Assembly: GCA_012861695.1 (NCBI GenBank)
Contig: JAAOOA010000143.1
Span: forward strand, 62,501-126,500
DNA length: 64,000 nt
Direction of reading: 5' to 3'
Source: Trematomus loennbergii
Taxonomy: Eukaryota > Chordata > Actinopteri > Perciformes > Nototheniidae
A program made the translations under genes and the position numbers. This document shows positions 53,353 to 64,000 of the stretch, piece by piece; the stretch's first letter is position 1; each line of letters starts with the position of its first letter. The notes under the pieces are model-generated. The model searched no databases. It was not told the origin of the DNA and saw only the letters and a program-made list of their open reading frames with translations.

Positions 53353-53985
53353 CCACGCAGTAACTTGGTATGCATGTATTTCATGTTAGCTTAGCTTCTT
53401 AGCCTAAGCTAGCTCTGTTTACTTCCAGTTCGGAGGCAGCAGGCGGGAGTTAGACTCTGACGTCACTGTCGAGCCGTTAGTGGCCGACTCCGCCTACTAA
53501 GGGATTCTCAGCAACTCTGCAGAATCCTATGGGTGACGTCACGGACACTACGTCCATTTATATATACAGTCTATGGGCCATACCTATATAAAACATGTCT
53601 GTGAAGTTTTTTTTTTCAAAATACCAAACATTTCACCCATTGTAGCCATCCCTCATACTGTTCAAACCCTCTTTTGAAGCCCTGTTAGAGAAACGCAGAT
53701 TTTGGGTCCTTAGCTTGAAAAAGAAAGAAGAGGAGGCAGAGCTAATGCCTGATCAGAATTCTACCGGAGATAAAGTTAAATTCAGTTTGATAAAACGCCA
53801 TCCTGTTTAAACCACGTCAAGGATTATTTCTGAAATAGTATGGAGCTCAAATGCTTTTTCTCTTGCAGGTTTATCACAAGGCGAGTTCTTTTTTTATTTC
53901 CTGCTTTTTAAAACACATGTGCTCTACAGTACAGGTTAGCTCTGAGTGTTAGCGAGGCTTGCTAATGTAAACAAAGACGTCCAAA
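53170..53985. repeat. Mosaic of small fish repeats, no gene
   Basis: An (AT)n run sits at 53325-53349. GACGTCACGGACACTACGTC and TTTATATATACAGTCTATGG near 53540-53575 are phrases of an abundant fish element. The part from 53579 appears to be one flank of the repeat into which the L2 at 53990-57490 inserted, with the other flank at 57490-57740. Confidence 0.5.
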
Positions 53986-53989
53986 ACCA

Positions 53990-56900
53990 CGTCAGGCAAA
54001 TCAAATCAGGTATAGCACATTTAAAAGCGATTTTTGGTCGAGCCAAAGTGCTGTACATGTAATAAAAACACATTACTACAATCACAATAAACGACAATAA
54101 ATTACAACAGATATATATAAAAACAAAATAAAATAAAAACACAAGGAAAAGTCAGGAGTCGTGCTCCGCTCTAACTAGAAAGCCAGAGAGAAGAAGTGTG
54201 TTTTTAGAGTGATTTAAAAACCCCTAGGGTCTGGGCCGACCTCACATGGAGGGGCAGAGTGTTCCAGAGCCTAGGGCCAGCTGCTGCGAAGGCTCGGTGC
54301 CCTCGGGTTTTAGCCTGGTCTTGGGCACTACCAGCAGCAGCTGGTCAGCAGACCTTAAAGCTCTGGCTGGGGTGTAGCGCTGGAGGAGTTCAGCTATATA
54401 GGCCGGAGCCAGCCCATTTAGTGCTTTAAAAACAAATAAAAGGATTTTAAAATCAATTCTGAACCGAACTGGAAGCCAGTGTAGTGAGGCCAGAATAGGG
54501 GTGATGTGGTCACGCTTTTTGTGGCCAGTCAGCAAACGTGCAGCTGTTTTGGACTAGCTGCAGGCGTTTAATTGAGGCCTGGTCCATACCCACATACAGA
54601 GCGTTGCAATAGTCCAGTCTCGAGGTTACAAAGGCGTTAATAACCCTTTCTAAGTCATTAAAAGATAAATACGACTTGGTTTTGGCCAATAGTCTTATTT
54701 AAAAAAGCAGGATTTGACTACGGTGCTGACCTGCTTGTCGAATTTAAAAGTGCTGTGAAGGTCACTCCAAGGTTCATGACCGAGGGGAGGATGTTTTTTT
54801 TGAGAGCCCAGAATATCAACCGGAGAGGCTGGAGGTTGCGGTCCAAAAAAGATGACCTCAGTCTTGCTCTCGTTGAGGTTGAGAAGTTTTTGCTCAGCCA
54901 GGATTTTATCTCTGCTAAGCAGTCCATCAGCTGCTGTAGTGAGTGTTTGACATTTGCTTTGAGCAGATATATCTGTACATCGTCGGCGTAGCAGTGGAAG
55001 GGAATTATGTTTTGTGAGAATTGAACCTAGGGGCAGTATGTACAGTAGAAAAAGGATGGGGCCCAGAATCGAGCCTTGGGGAACCCCACAGGTAAGAGGG
55101 GCTTTGGCAGAGGAGAAGGCACCTAGCTGTACCGAGAAGCTACGGTCTGTCAGGTAGGACCTGAACCATGCAAGGGCAGAGCCTGTGATGCCAGCGGACT
55201 GTTCAAGCCGTGACAGCAGGATGCTATGGTCCACAGTGTCAAAGGCAGCTGTCAGGTCTAACAGCACCAAGACAGCTGGGCTACCTGAGTCGGCGGCTAG
55301 GAGCAGATCATTAAAAACTCTTAAAAGGGCTGTTTCAGTGCTGTGCATGGGTTTGAAGCCAGACTGAAACTTTTCATGGATTCCATGCGTGGTTAAAAAA
55401 GACTGCAGCTGGGCGTAGACTACTCGCTCCAGGGCTTTTGATAAAAAAGGTAGCTGGGAGATGGGCCTAAAATTTGCGAGAATGGAGGGGTCGAGATTTT
55501 TCTTTTTAAGTAGTGGCTTAACCACGGCATGTTTGAAGGCAGCTGGGACACATCCTGAGCTAAGAGAGGTGTTTAAAAGTAATAAAATACTTGCTCCAAC
55601 TGAATCAAAAACATCTCTGAGAAGGCGAGAGGGAATGCTGTCTGAGGTGCAGTTTGTCGGCCGCAGGTGCTTGACTACATCCGAGAGAGAAGAGAGGGAT
55701 ACAGGCTCAAAGTGGTCGAGGACAGCAGGGCACAGAAAAGGAGCAGGATCTGGGGTAGCACTAGTGTGGGCTAGCCTAAGAGCAGATACTTTTCAATAAA
55801 AAATGTAAGAAACTTATCACAGAGAGTAGTCGATGGGACAATAGAAGAAACATCACAGGGATTAATGATAGAGTTGAGGACATTAAAAAGAACCTGAGGT
55901 TTATGGCTGTTTTTGGAGATTAACAGAGAAATGTGCTCTGTTTTGGCTGCTTTGACTGCCGTCTGGTAGTCAGAAAGGCAAGCACGAAGGATTTCTAGGG
56001 AGACATGGAGTTTATCCTTTTTCCATTTTCTCTCTGCACGCCTGCAAGCGCGTCTGAGAGCACGAGTACAGTCATTGAGCCACGGCTCTGATAGAACTTT
56101 GGTGCGTCTAAGCGTAAAAGGAGCAACAGAATCCAGTATTAGTGTGCATGTCGAGTCAAACATGGAGATAAGCTCATCAGCATTAAAAGCACAGTTCACA
56201 TCTAATTTACAGATCGGAGAAGCATTAAAAACATCAGAGAACTGTGAGGCAGTCAAGGGGTTAATCGAACGCAGACGACGCGCCGGGGCACGTGATTCGA
56301 CTCCTGCGGAAGGGATGGAGGTTGTAAACAGAACCGGTAAATGGTCTGAGATACGCGTTGCTGCACATATTTCATCCACAGATACAGACAGTCCAAACGA
56401 TAATACTAAGTCCAAAGTGTGTCCTTTTTCGTGTGTTGGGCCAGCCACGGACTGAACGAGACCAAAAGAATCAAGGAGATTTAAAAAGTCCCTAACCAGA
56501 GGTTTGGACTCGCAACACACATGGACATTGAAGTCTCCGGAGATCAAAACACGATCATATTTCACCATGATCCCGGACAGAAAGTCAGAAAAGTCATTTA
56601 TGAAATCCTTATTGCACTTTGGCGGACGATACACGACTGCGCAGAGTATAGGCGAGGCCGGGTTCAGTTCAAAAAGCTGCAACTCAAAGCTGCATAGCTA
56701 GTTACAGGGTGAAGCAATCGGCATTGGAGGCTAGCTCTAAACACTGATGCTATGCCCCCACCATGGCCGTGGCACGGGGGGAGCTGAAGAATGTACAGTC
56801 AGGAGGAAGAAGTTCAGAGAACGGTGTATACTCGCCAGCGTGGACCCAGGTCTCCGTCAGGAACATAAAATCCAGTTCACGAGAGGTGAAGAAGTCGTTT

Positions 56901-57490
56901 AGCAGGAACGTTTTGTTTGCTATCGACCTAGCATTTAGCAAAGCCATGCAAAGTTTTCGCTCCGGGCTTGCCGAAGGTGTAGTGCGTCTCAGCTGACGAA
57001 GATGTGCGTGTTGAACGCCGCGCGGGCCGGGAGCAGTCAGTCGGGCAGGAGGAGCTGCCAGCGGGCCCAGCAGAGTCCGCAGCTCCGGAAAAACGGGGCG
57101 AATCCACCGATCCCTCACATGGCGTGCAGCGGGAGGGCCATGACATCCGAGGCGTGGATAAGTCCCAGAAGAAGCCGTCAGGTATGCCTTAAGATGGACC
57201 AGTGCACCACCACGCTTTCCCCGTCGTCTAAAGCGCTTTCGGCGAGGCAGGATGCAGGGCAACCGGCGCAGGTAGTGGGGATATTCGACAGTAGAGGGGG
57301 GGGGGACGATTTATGGTTGCCAGATGTAGGTTTGGGCAGCAATATCAACTCCAGTGAGGGTCTGAGGTGGAGGAGAGCTTGGCGATCATAAACGAGCAGA
57401 GCAGAGACATTCTGACAAACATAAAACAAAAACAGGATAGCTAAAGGTAGAGAGCTGAGCGAGCGGCGAGCCGACACAGGCGCCATCTTG
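53990..57490 (-). mobile_element. Near full-length L2-type LINE (about 3.5 kb)
   Basis: Reading the minus strand: a start at 57486 inside CAAGATGGCGCC gives MAPVSARRSLSSLPLAILFL (hydrophobic leader). Then comes a basic segment (RRKRFRRRGKRGGALVHLKA) and the endonuclease LNARSIANKTFLLNDFFTSR, LTETWVH, VVYRPPK, LISGDFNVH, SDHLPVLF. A linker follows, then [82 protein letters not shown] and HCYADDVQIYL (one frame off). The C-terminus reads RDHITPILASLHWLPVRFRI, and the element ends near 53990. Five or more single frame slips break it, but all domains and the YADD box are present. Confidence 0.93.
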
Positions 57491-57812
57491 AATCACGTCA
57501 CGTCACGTCATTGTTTCTGATAGCAACTTGCTGTGGGTCCGCCGCGGCTATTACGTCACAGCGGATGGAATCTGTATCCGCTCGTTGTACACCCGTTTTT
57601 AAAAGATTTGGGTACGGAGGAAAAGAGAGAGGGTTTTATTTTATGACGCTGCGTGAGTTCCCCGACGCACCGGGGACACATATGTATGTATACAAGACAT
57701 CACAAAGTGCATTTTGCATGATAGGTCCCCTTTAAGATATTCATTGCTATTGGGAATATAACAAAAAGTGTATCTCGAGCCGGTTTCTCAAACTTACCTA
57801 CCCTACCTTTAA
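57491..57812. repeat. Flank of interrupted repeat plus partial TTAA MITE
   Basis: TGCATGATAGGTCCCCTTTA at 57716-57735 is the end of a common fish repeat. Directly after it, AGATATTCATTGCTATTGGG through CTTACCTACCCTACCTTTAA is a partial relative of the MITE at 15661-16046. Confidence 0.65.
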
Positions 57813-58160
57813 GTTAGAAGTTAGCAAAATGTAGGTAAATTAGGCTTGATACATTAATATGCTTTAAGAAAAAAACAGCCTACATCACAGCTCTCTATAG
57901 TTTCATGTATCTTGTTGGCAGCTCATCCCTTAAAAACAGAAGTCTCAGAGTGTATAATAACATGAAATATGAAGGTTGTTATGTAAATAAGTTAATAGGC
58001 TTTTTTTGTCAACTAAGATTTGTTGAAAATGTTATCAACATTAATTGACTGAACTAGTGTGTAATATAGTTGTACATATATATTTTAGAAGTACAATATG
58101 AGAAAAGCACAAGTTTCATTTGTGGGCCATATTTCATTATACTTTTTTTATTAGCTGAGG
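57813..58160. other. No gene recognised
   Basis: AT-rich sequence. GTGGGCCATATTTCATTATAC near 58122 is reminiscent of hAT (Charlie-type) element interiors common in fish. Confidence 0.4.
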
Positions 58161-60748
58161 GCCGGTGTTATGCCGTAGATTGAAGCCTTGCCGTAGATTG
58201 AAGCCCTGTTCGCGGGGACGAGCAAAGTGACGTCATCGTCTGTATTGAACGTTCGCCTAGTTTTCCAAGCGGAAAAACGAAAGATACTATTTACTTTCTC
58301 TCTTTTGAATAATATATTTCCCATCAGATTAAACAACAAACGGCTGAATAAATAATGTGCATACAATTGCGTGGAGGCTCATTTTAAGGACACTTTTCAG
58401 ATCTGTCACAATCTTCGTATTGGAACAAACTTCCGTTTTTGAGTCCACTCTGTTATGTTCCTCCTTCCTACAGAACAGACAATGACAGGATAATATGTCA
58501 TTTGTCAGTATAGTCCTATTTTTTAAAACCTTCTCTGTTGTTTAAGTGTCTGATAGCCACGAATAGTAAGCAATGATATAACAGTAATTATATAACATAT
58601 GTCAGACACTGTGTTATTTTCAATCAAGCCTAAAAGATTATAATGTGTTCAAACTGGCTTCACTCGCTTTAATTGCTCCTTTGAATGTAATGTTCCTCTG
58701 TGGTTTCCTACTCAACACATGTTTGTATTGTAATGCCACTCATATTTTATTTTTTATTGTATTTTAAGCTGACATTGAATGCTTTGAAAGGTGCCCTAAA
58801 ATAAAGTGTATTATTGATCTGATATCTGTGCCTATATCACACTATTAATGTTCCTTATTTTAGACTAGGTTAATCCTGGTGTCAATAGGGAAGATCTGCA
58901 CTGTTCTCTACATAACATGTTCAGCAGAGCAGGTATTTCTCCTGCCAGATTTGGAACCCCCCCTATCATTTTGTCCAGGATGGTCATAGACTCACCAAAA
59001 TCACACTGGTGTTTGCTGTTCCCCTCTAGTTTGTGCTCATAAAAGCATTTTACTCTGGGCCCAGCAGGTGAAAAACTAAAGAGGGGCTTCCAAATCCGGC
59101 AGACCAGGTGCTGCCAGATATGGCACCCCCCCTACAACTTTGTCCAGGACAGTCACACTGTCACCAAAATCACACTGGTGTTTGCTGTTCCCCTCTAGTG
59201 TGTGCTCACAAAAGCATTTTACTCTGGGCCCATTAGGTAAAAAACTAAAGAGGGGCTTCCAAATCCGGCAGAGAAGGTGTTGTGGCTGCCGGATTTGGAA
59301 GCCCCCCTATCATTTTGTCCAGGATGGTCATAGACTCACCAAAATCACACTGGTGTTGCCTGTTCCCCTCTAGTTTGTGCTCGCAAAAGCATTTTACTCT
59401 GGACCCAGCAGGTAAAAAACGAAAGAGGGGCTTCCATATCCGGCAGACCAGGTGTTGTAGCTGCCGGATTTGGAAGCCCCCCTATATATTTATCCAGGAT
59501 AGTCACAATTTCACCAAAATCACACTGGTGTTGCCTGTTCCCCTCTAGTTTATGCTCTCCAAAGCATTTTACTCTGGGCCCAGCAGGTACAAAACCAAAG
59601 AGGGGCTTCCATATCCGGCAGAGAAGGTGTTGTGGCTGGCTGCCGGATATGGAAGCCCCCCTATAATTTTTCACCTGCTGGTCCCAGAGTAACATGCTTT
59701 TGTGAGCACAAAGTAGAGGGGAACAGCAAACACCAGTGTGCTTTTGGTGACAGTGTGACTGTCCTGGACAAAGTTGTAGGGGGGGTGCCATATCTGGCAG
59801 CACCTGGTCTGCCGGATTTGGAAGCCCCTCTTTAGTTTTTCACCTGCTGGGCCCAGAGTAAAATGCTTTTATGAGCACAAACTAGAGGGGAACAGCAAAC
59901 ACCAGTGTGGTTTTGGTGAGTCTATGACCATCCTGGACAAAATGATAGGGGGGGTTCCAAATCTGGCAGGAGAAATACCTGCTCTGCTGAACATGTTATG
60001 TAGAGAACAGTGCAGATCTTCCCTATTGACACCAGGATTAACCTAGTCTAAAATAAGGAACATTAATAGTGTGATATAGGCACAGATATAAGATCAATAA
60101 TACACTTTATTTTAGGGCACCTTTCAAAGCATTCAATGTCACCTTAAAATACAATAAAAAATAAAATATGAGTGGCATTACAATACAAACATGTGTTGAG
60201 TAGGAAACCACAGAGGAACATTACATTCAAAGGAGCAATTAAAGCGAGTGAAGCCAGTTTGAACACATTATAATCTTTTAGGCTTGATTGAAAATAACAG
60301 TGTCTGACATATGTTATATAATTACTGTTATATCATTGCTTACTATTCGTGGCTATCAGACACTTAAACAACAGAGAAGGTTTTAAAAAATAGGACTATA
60401 CTGACAAATGACATATTATCCTGTCATGGTCTGTTCTGTAGGAAGGAGGAACATAACAGAGTGGACTCAAAAACGGAAGTTTGTTCCAATACGAAGATTG
60501 TGACAGATCTGAAAAGTGTCCTTAAAACGAGCCTCCACGCAATTGTATGCACATTATTTATTCAGCCGTTTGTTGTTTAATCTGATGGGAAATATATCAT
60601 TCAAAAGAGAGAAAGTAAATAGTATCTTTCGTTTTTCCGCTTAGAAAACTAGGCGAACGCTCAATACAGGCGATGACGTCACTTTGCTCGTCCCCGCGAA
60701 CAGGGCTTCAATCTACGGCAAGGCTTCAATCTACGGCATAACACCGGC
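58161..60748. mobile_element. 2.6-kb palindromic element with tandem-repeat centre
   Basis: The left arm (58161-59245) starts GCCGGTGTTATGCCGTAGAT. The right arm (59664-60748) ends ATCTACGGCATAACACCGGC. The arms match over about 1.08 kb with few differences (for example TTGAACGTTCGCC versus TTGAGCGTTCGCC). The centre has four direct units of about 175 bp containing AAGAGGGGCTTCCAAATCCG and ACACTGGTGTTTGCTGTTCC. No protein frame with a known domain is present. The right border runs into CCCTAGTTTGGACACCCCTG, a hAT-like end. Confidence 0.85.
58950..59660 (+). repeat. 175-bp units at the palindrome centre
   Basis: GAGGGGCTTCC recurs at 59081, 59250, 59425 and 59600 (169, 175 and 175 spacing). 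Each unit also carries the internal inverted pair CCGGATTTGGAAG / CTTCCAAATCCGG. Confidence 0.9.
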
Positions 60749-60797
60749 CCCGGGCCCTAGTTTGGACACCCCTGGTTTAAGAGTAAAGGGAACATAC

Positions 60798-60990
60798 CTA
60801 CTCTGTGTATCCGAAGCTGAGGCTGTAAAACAGCGTCCAGTAGTTTCTGGAGTCTCTTGTTCTCCTCTTTTGAACGAAACAGCTCCTCCTCGTACTCTGC
60901 TATCGTTGTTTCAAACAGAGCCAATATCTCTTCAGCAATAGGAGTGAGTCGCTGCTTCTTCAACGACAGCAGCATTTGGACTTTACTCAT
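60798..60990 (-). CDS. C2H2 zinc-finger protein, exon 1
   Basis: The minus strand begins MSKVQMLLSLKKQRLTPIAE, then LFETTIAEYEEELFRSKEEN and LLDAVLQPQLRIHRV. This is the standard first exon of fish C2H2 genes whose second exon begins DVQQL.VKEE. The donor is GAGTAG/GTATGT. The exon leaves one base (G), which pairs with AC of the exon at 46290 to give Asp, so phase is exact. The upstream Met at 61032 (MCLTEF) is less likely, since homologous proteins start at MSK. The intron is about 14.5 kb and carries most of the transposons of region 7. Confidence 0.85.
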
Positions 60991-60999
60991 GTTTACTAA

Positions 61000-61430
61000 A
61001 TCACCTTTTCCTGCAAACTCCGTTAAACACACTGTTTCTTTCTCTCCATCAAACTCTCAATCTGACTAGTGTTGCCAACGTGTTTCCAGCTAGCATGCTA
61101 AGCTAGCTCCTATAGTCCAAGGTAAACGCTCCAGAAAAAAGAGCACACAGTCCATTCGGAGGTTTATCCAAACACACAGATGATGGATCAGTAGTGCTGG
61201 AGCTCACACACGCTTTTTCAGGAACACAGAGAGAGAGAACCGTAGCGACGAGACGCCACCTGGACCTGTGACTACCCGATCTGAATCCCTGCCCTATCTG
61301 CAGTGCGGATGTGCGAGATGGTCCGCCATATTGGACAACTCCGTACGGCAACCCAACTAGGACATTTGACACAGTGGCGTTTGGCAAAGCACAAAAAGAA
61401 ACCTAAAAAAACCGAGAGAGATTAGTTATT
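61000..61430 (-). promoter_or_regulatory. Presumed promoter/5' UTR region of the zinc-finger gene
   Basis: The 400 bases upstream of the MSK start are GC-richer than the surroundings, with GATGGTCCGCCATATTGGAC near 61317 and GCTAGCATGCTAAGCTAGCT near 61090. No TATA box is evident. Promoter function is inferred from position only. Confidence 0.35.
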
Positions 61431-61719
61431 GTTATTACAACGTGACTTCACTATTATTTAATAACTCTTTTTATTGGGTTCTTTTATTTGGGGTTAAGTA
61501 CATTGTCAGAATAAGTGAGAAATTTATTTAACTTCTGTTAGCCATACATACATTACATACCATACATTTTTGCATACATTCACAGTAAATATGTATTCAG
61601 TATGATAGCTGTCTAACAGAAGTTAAATCAATTTCTCACTTATTCTGACAATGTACTTAACCCAATTAAATGAACCCAATAAAAAGAGTTAATATATAGT
61701 GAATTACACTTTTGTAACA
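61431..61719. mobile_element. 289-bp foldback MITE
   Basis: The left arm (TTTTTATTGGGTTC..., TTAAGTACATTGTCAGAATA, AGTGAGAAATTTATTTAACT) is repeated in reverse complement on the right, with arms of about 115 bases around a loop rich in ATACATAC. No target duplication was identified with confidence. Confidence 0.85.
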
Positions 61720-61855
61720 GCAGGTAAAGCATACAACAGATACTTTCAGCATTATCGGAGCACAAAGTGGAAGCTTGGATGAAACACAGCGGACTTCTAA
61801 ACAATGAACACCCGAAACTTAGAAGAAATAAAGTTGGGTTTTATGCGTTCTAATA

Positions 61856-61967
61856 TTGCAATGCAAACCCATGATGTAATGACAGTAATTAAGAATAATT
61901 TAGTCATTGAATAATCATTTCAGTAGATTTAATCAAACAAAACATAAACATATTGGACATGGCCTCA
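61856..61967 (-). repeat. Third copy of the zinc-finger 3'-flank segment
   Basis: ATGCAAACCCATGATGTAAT through ACATATTGGACATGGC matches 42255-42365 (and the complement at 39640-39740) with a few differences. It is a short isolated piece. Confidence 0.8.
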
Positions 61968-62099
61968 AGACTGTAACCTCTTCACATTCTGTTGAAATAG
62001 TCAATTACTAGCCATATCTTACACATTGCTGTTTTGAATCCTTAATATGTGGATGACAGTTGAACTGGATAATTTAACATTTATGCCACCTGCCTAGGC

Positions 62100-62248
62100 G
62101 ATCCAGTTATTTTAGCCGGGCCCATGCACATGAGGGGGTTCAAGGGAATGAGCATGCTGATAAGTTAGCAAAAGATGCGTTACAGAAGGAAATAGCAATA
62201 CCAGTTTCACTTGGAAAAGGAGAAGGAAAAGCAATAATTAAGAAGAAG
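62100..62248 (+). mobile_element. RNase-H-bearing LINE fragment, upstream half
   Basis: The frame reads AHEGVQGNEHADKLAKDALQ then KEIAIPVSLGKGEGKAIIKK. 'H.GV.GNE.AD.LAK.A' is the C-terminal RNase H motif carried by I/Nimb/Tad-like LINEs. It is interrupted by the hAT at 62249 and continues at 63242. Confidence 0.8.
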
Positions 62249-63241
62249 CAGCGACGTGCAGTCAGTGGAGGCAGGGGAGGCAGAGCCTCACCTGTCATAC
62301 TCCAATGTAACGGAAAAACAACTAAAGAAAAACGAAATAGTAATAATAATAAAATGTCTCCACTGATCTTGTGTAAATGTGATTTATGTATGATTCTAAT
62401 CGCTTTTTATAGTCAAAATCAGCAAATTTGCCGAGCTCCGCTACGGGAGCGATGACAAGTGAGGCAGGGACGTGCTCTGCCTCTCGTAAGCCCACAGTAA
62501 CTTGCTGGAGCACAGGCACTAATTTAGCGCGGGCACTTATTTTGTGAAAGCGCTCAAGCCAGTTACTGTGGGGTAGGTGAGGCACAGATGAGATCTGCCT
62601 CACCTCAGAATGCGTCACCCCACAGAAACTGTCTGGAAAGCGGGCCCTAAGCGCATGCCTGTTACCATCTCACTGTAGGTCACCAATGTAATGTATGTAG
62701 ATCCCTTTATTACATTTATCCTCGCCATCCATAGTCTCTAAATAACTTATTTCACGTATATATGATATTTAGGCTCCCTGGTCTCAACGGCAATGAAAAT
62801 GCACCAGGGCAGGCAGCCATAACCTCTGCCGCACTGAAGGGGGCGCACGTGAGCCCACAGGTTCTTGTTGCTACTGTAATTCTACGCAGAGACGGTAGAC
62901 GTAACAACAAACTAGACTTTTGAAACTACAGGAAGATAAGGAGGACTTTTACAAAAAAGTAAAAGAGATTGTTGTCCAGAAGGATAGCATGGACTTCATC
63001 TTCAAGTCAAGGTAAGACCACATTTGTAATGAAAATGGGATCTTACTAAGAAAGAACAATCCAATATTTAGATTTTGGGTATCCTTTTGTTGAACGGTCT
63101 GTTTAAAATGAATCGAAGCATCAGACTAAAAAAGCTTTTGAAAATAACCGAATATTTCGATTAAGGTCAAAATATAATATTTGTAAATCTGACTCAGTGA
63201 GTCAGTGCCTCACCAGCCATGAACCTCACCGCACGTCACTG
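62249..63241. mobile_element. 993-bp hAT-type element (CAGCGACGTGC / GCACGTCACTG)
   Basis: Exact 8-bp duplications AGAAGAAG lie at 62241-62248 and 63242-63249. The left end reads CAGCGACGTGCAGTCAGTGG and the right end ACCTCACCGCACGTCACTG. No transposase core is seen. A 98-codon minus frame (62322-62618) has no recognised domain. It sits inside the RNase-H LINE. Confidence 0.92.
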
Positions 63242-63795
63242 AGAAGAAGGGTATGTAAATATGGCAGAAAAGGTGGGAGGAAGATCAGAAAGGGAGGAGA
63301 TACCACAAGTTACAGAAATCAGTCATAATAAAGATCTATAAGGAACATACGGGAGGAGATCATCATCACTAGACTCAGACTGGATCATACAGGATTAAAC
63401 GGCACAATGTTTATAATGGGAAAAAGCGAAATTGAAGAATGCAGGGGGTGTGGAGTGAAAGAAAATGTGGAACACATCATATTACACTGCAACATGTACA
63501 AAACAGAGAGAGAAAAACTAAGAGACAGGGTCAGAGAGGCAGGAAGGGAGTGGAGCCTGATGGGGATACTGGGAACAGAAGGTGAGGGGGTAAGAGCTAA
63601 CAGGAAGGCCATTCTTAAGTATTTGAGTGAAACAGGATTGATTGGAAGAATTTAAAACAACGTAAATAAAGTGGTATTTCCAAAAGTGGTGATAGGATGA
63701 TGTGGTGATTCACACTCTTGTACAGTAGGTGGCGGTATGCACCTTAAAATGGTTTGCAATCCCCAAAAACCGAGAGAAGAAGAAGAAGAAGCCGA
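63242..63795 (+). mobile_element. RNase-H LINE 3' part and tail
   Basis: The coding part resumes after the hAT and includes TRLRLDHTGLNGTMFIMGKS, then a Cys/His motif CRGCGVKENVEHIILHC, which is the zinc knuckle at the end of such LINE polyproteins. It ends ...GLIGRI stop at 63655. The 3' UTR phrase CAGTAGGTGGCGGTATGCAC and the GAAGAAGAAGAAG tail (63775-63790) mark the element's end. Confidence 0.8.
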
Positions 63796-64000
63796 CTCCG
63801 AGGGCCTTTCTTAATTTTCTAATTTCCCCTCCTCGACTCCTCGAATCCTCGGTCGTCCGGTAGTGACCCAAAAAAGATGCTTTTATTAATCCCACCCTCA
63901 AGCAGTTTTGAGGGTATAGTTGTAGGACTAGTACCAATAAATGGAGCAAGTTTCATGTATGTGACACGTTTATTGTCAGAGATGACAAGGGGGTGCATAT
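63796..64000. other. No feature recognised to window end
   Basis: CT-rich then AT-rich sequence (CTCCTCGACTCCTCGAATCC). Nothing identifiable. Confidence 0.4.

Overview
This window is teleost fish nuclear DNA, probably percomorph. The evidence is vertebrate exon-intron genes with GT/AG splice sites, C2H2 zinc-finger genes of the fish 'VKEE...DQEDPEPP' type, fish-type L2/CR1 LINEs, several hAT elements with 8-bp target-site duplications, and very abundant tandem repeats. No bacterial genes, rRNA, tRNA or CRISPR array was seen.

Region 1 (1-10.1 kb, + strand) is the 3' two-thirds of a cytosolic creatine kinase gene (ckm-like). Six coding exons are visible (155, 133, 172, 123, 189 and 178 nt), ending at a TGA at 9619 with a poly(A) signal at 9945. 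Every intron in view carries its own tandem array. One of these arrays multiplies the exon's own 5' splice site about 19 times.

Region 2 (10.1-15.3 kb, - strand) is the 3' end of a Sec6/EXOC3-family gene (exoc3l2-like), convergent with creatine kinase. This agrees with the human EXOC3L2-MARK4-CKM neighbourhood. Its last intron holds a 2.8-kb long-TIR element packed with ACTAGT palindromes, which itself contains a hAT element.

Region 3 (15.6-17.1 kb) holds a TTAA-flanked MITE and a hAT-type (GTF2IRD2/ZBED-like) gene remnant with an expanded 48-bp coding repeat.

Region 4 (about 17.8-26.5 kb) is the best candidate for an undescribed system. It has a tyrosine-recombinase gene (zinc fingers, coiled coil, repetitive linker, R-K-R-H-Y catalytic core) embedded in six families of long tandem repeats, with a 125-nt imperfect palindrome at the upstream edge.

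Region 5 (26.7-37.7 kb) has a 37-bp palindromic micro-transposon, a retroviral-like integrase fragment split by a second hAT copy, a decayed 3.2-kb LINE, about 4.5 kb of quiet AT-rich sequence, and a solo LTR with primer-binding site.

Region 6 (37.7-46.4 kb) is an inverted duplication of a C2H2 zinc-finger exon and its 3' flank. The right arm was later hit by an L2 LINE. The right-hand gene has its first exon at 60.8-61.0 kb, so its intron is about 14.5 kb long and contains nearly everything in between.

Region 7 (47.7-64 kb) is nested transposons: a LINE split by a Harbinger-like element, a hAT transposase, a near full-length L2, a 2.6-kb palindrome, a foldback MITE, and an RNase-H LINE split by a third hAT.

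Many coding exons differ from their expected family frame by exactly one base, often in homopolymers. This suggests uncorrected long-read errors, so 'pseudogene' calls here should be treated with caution.
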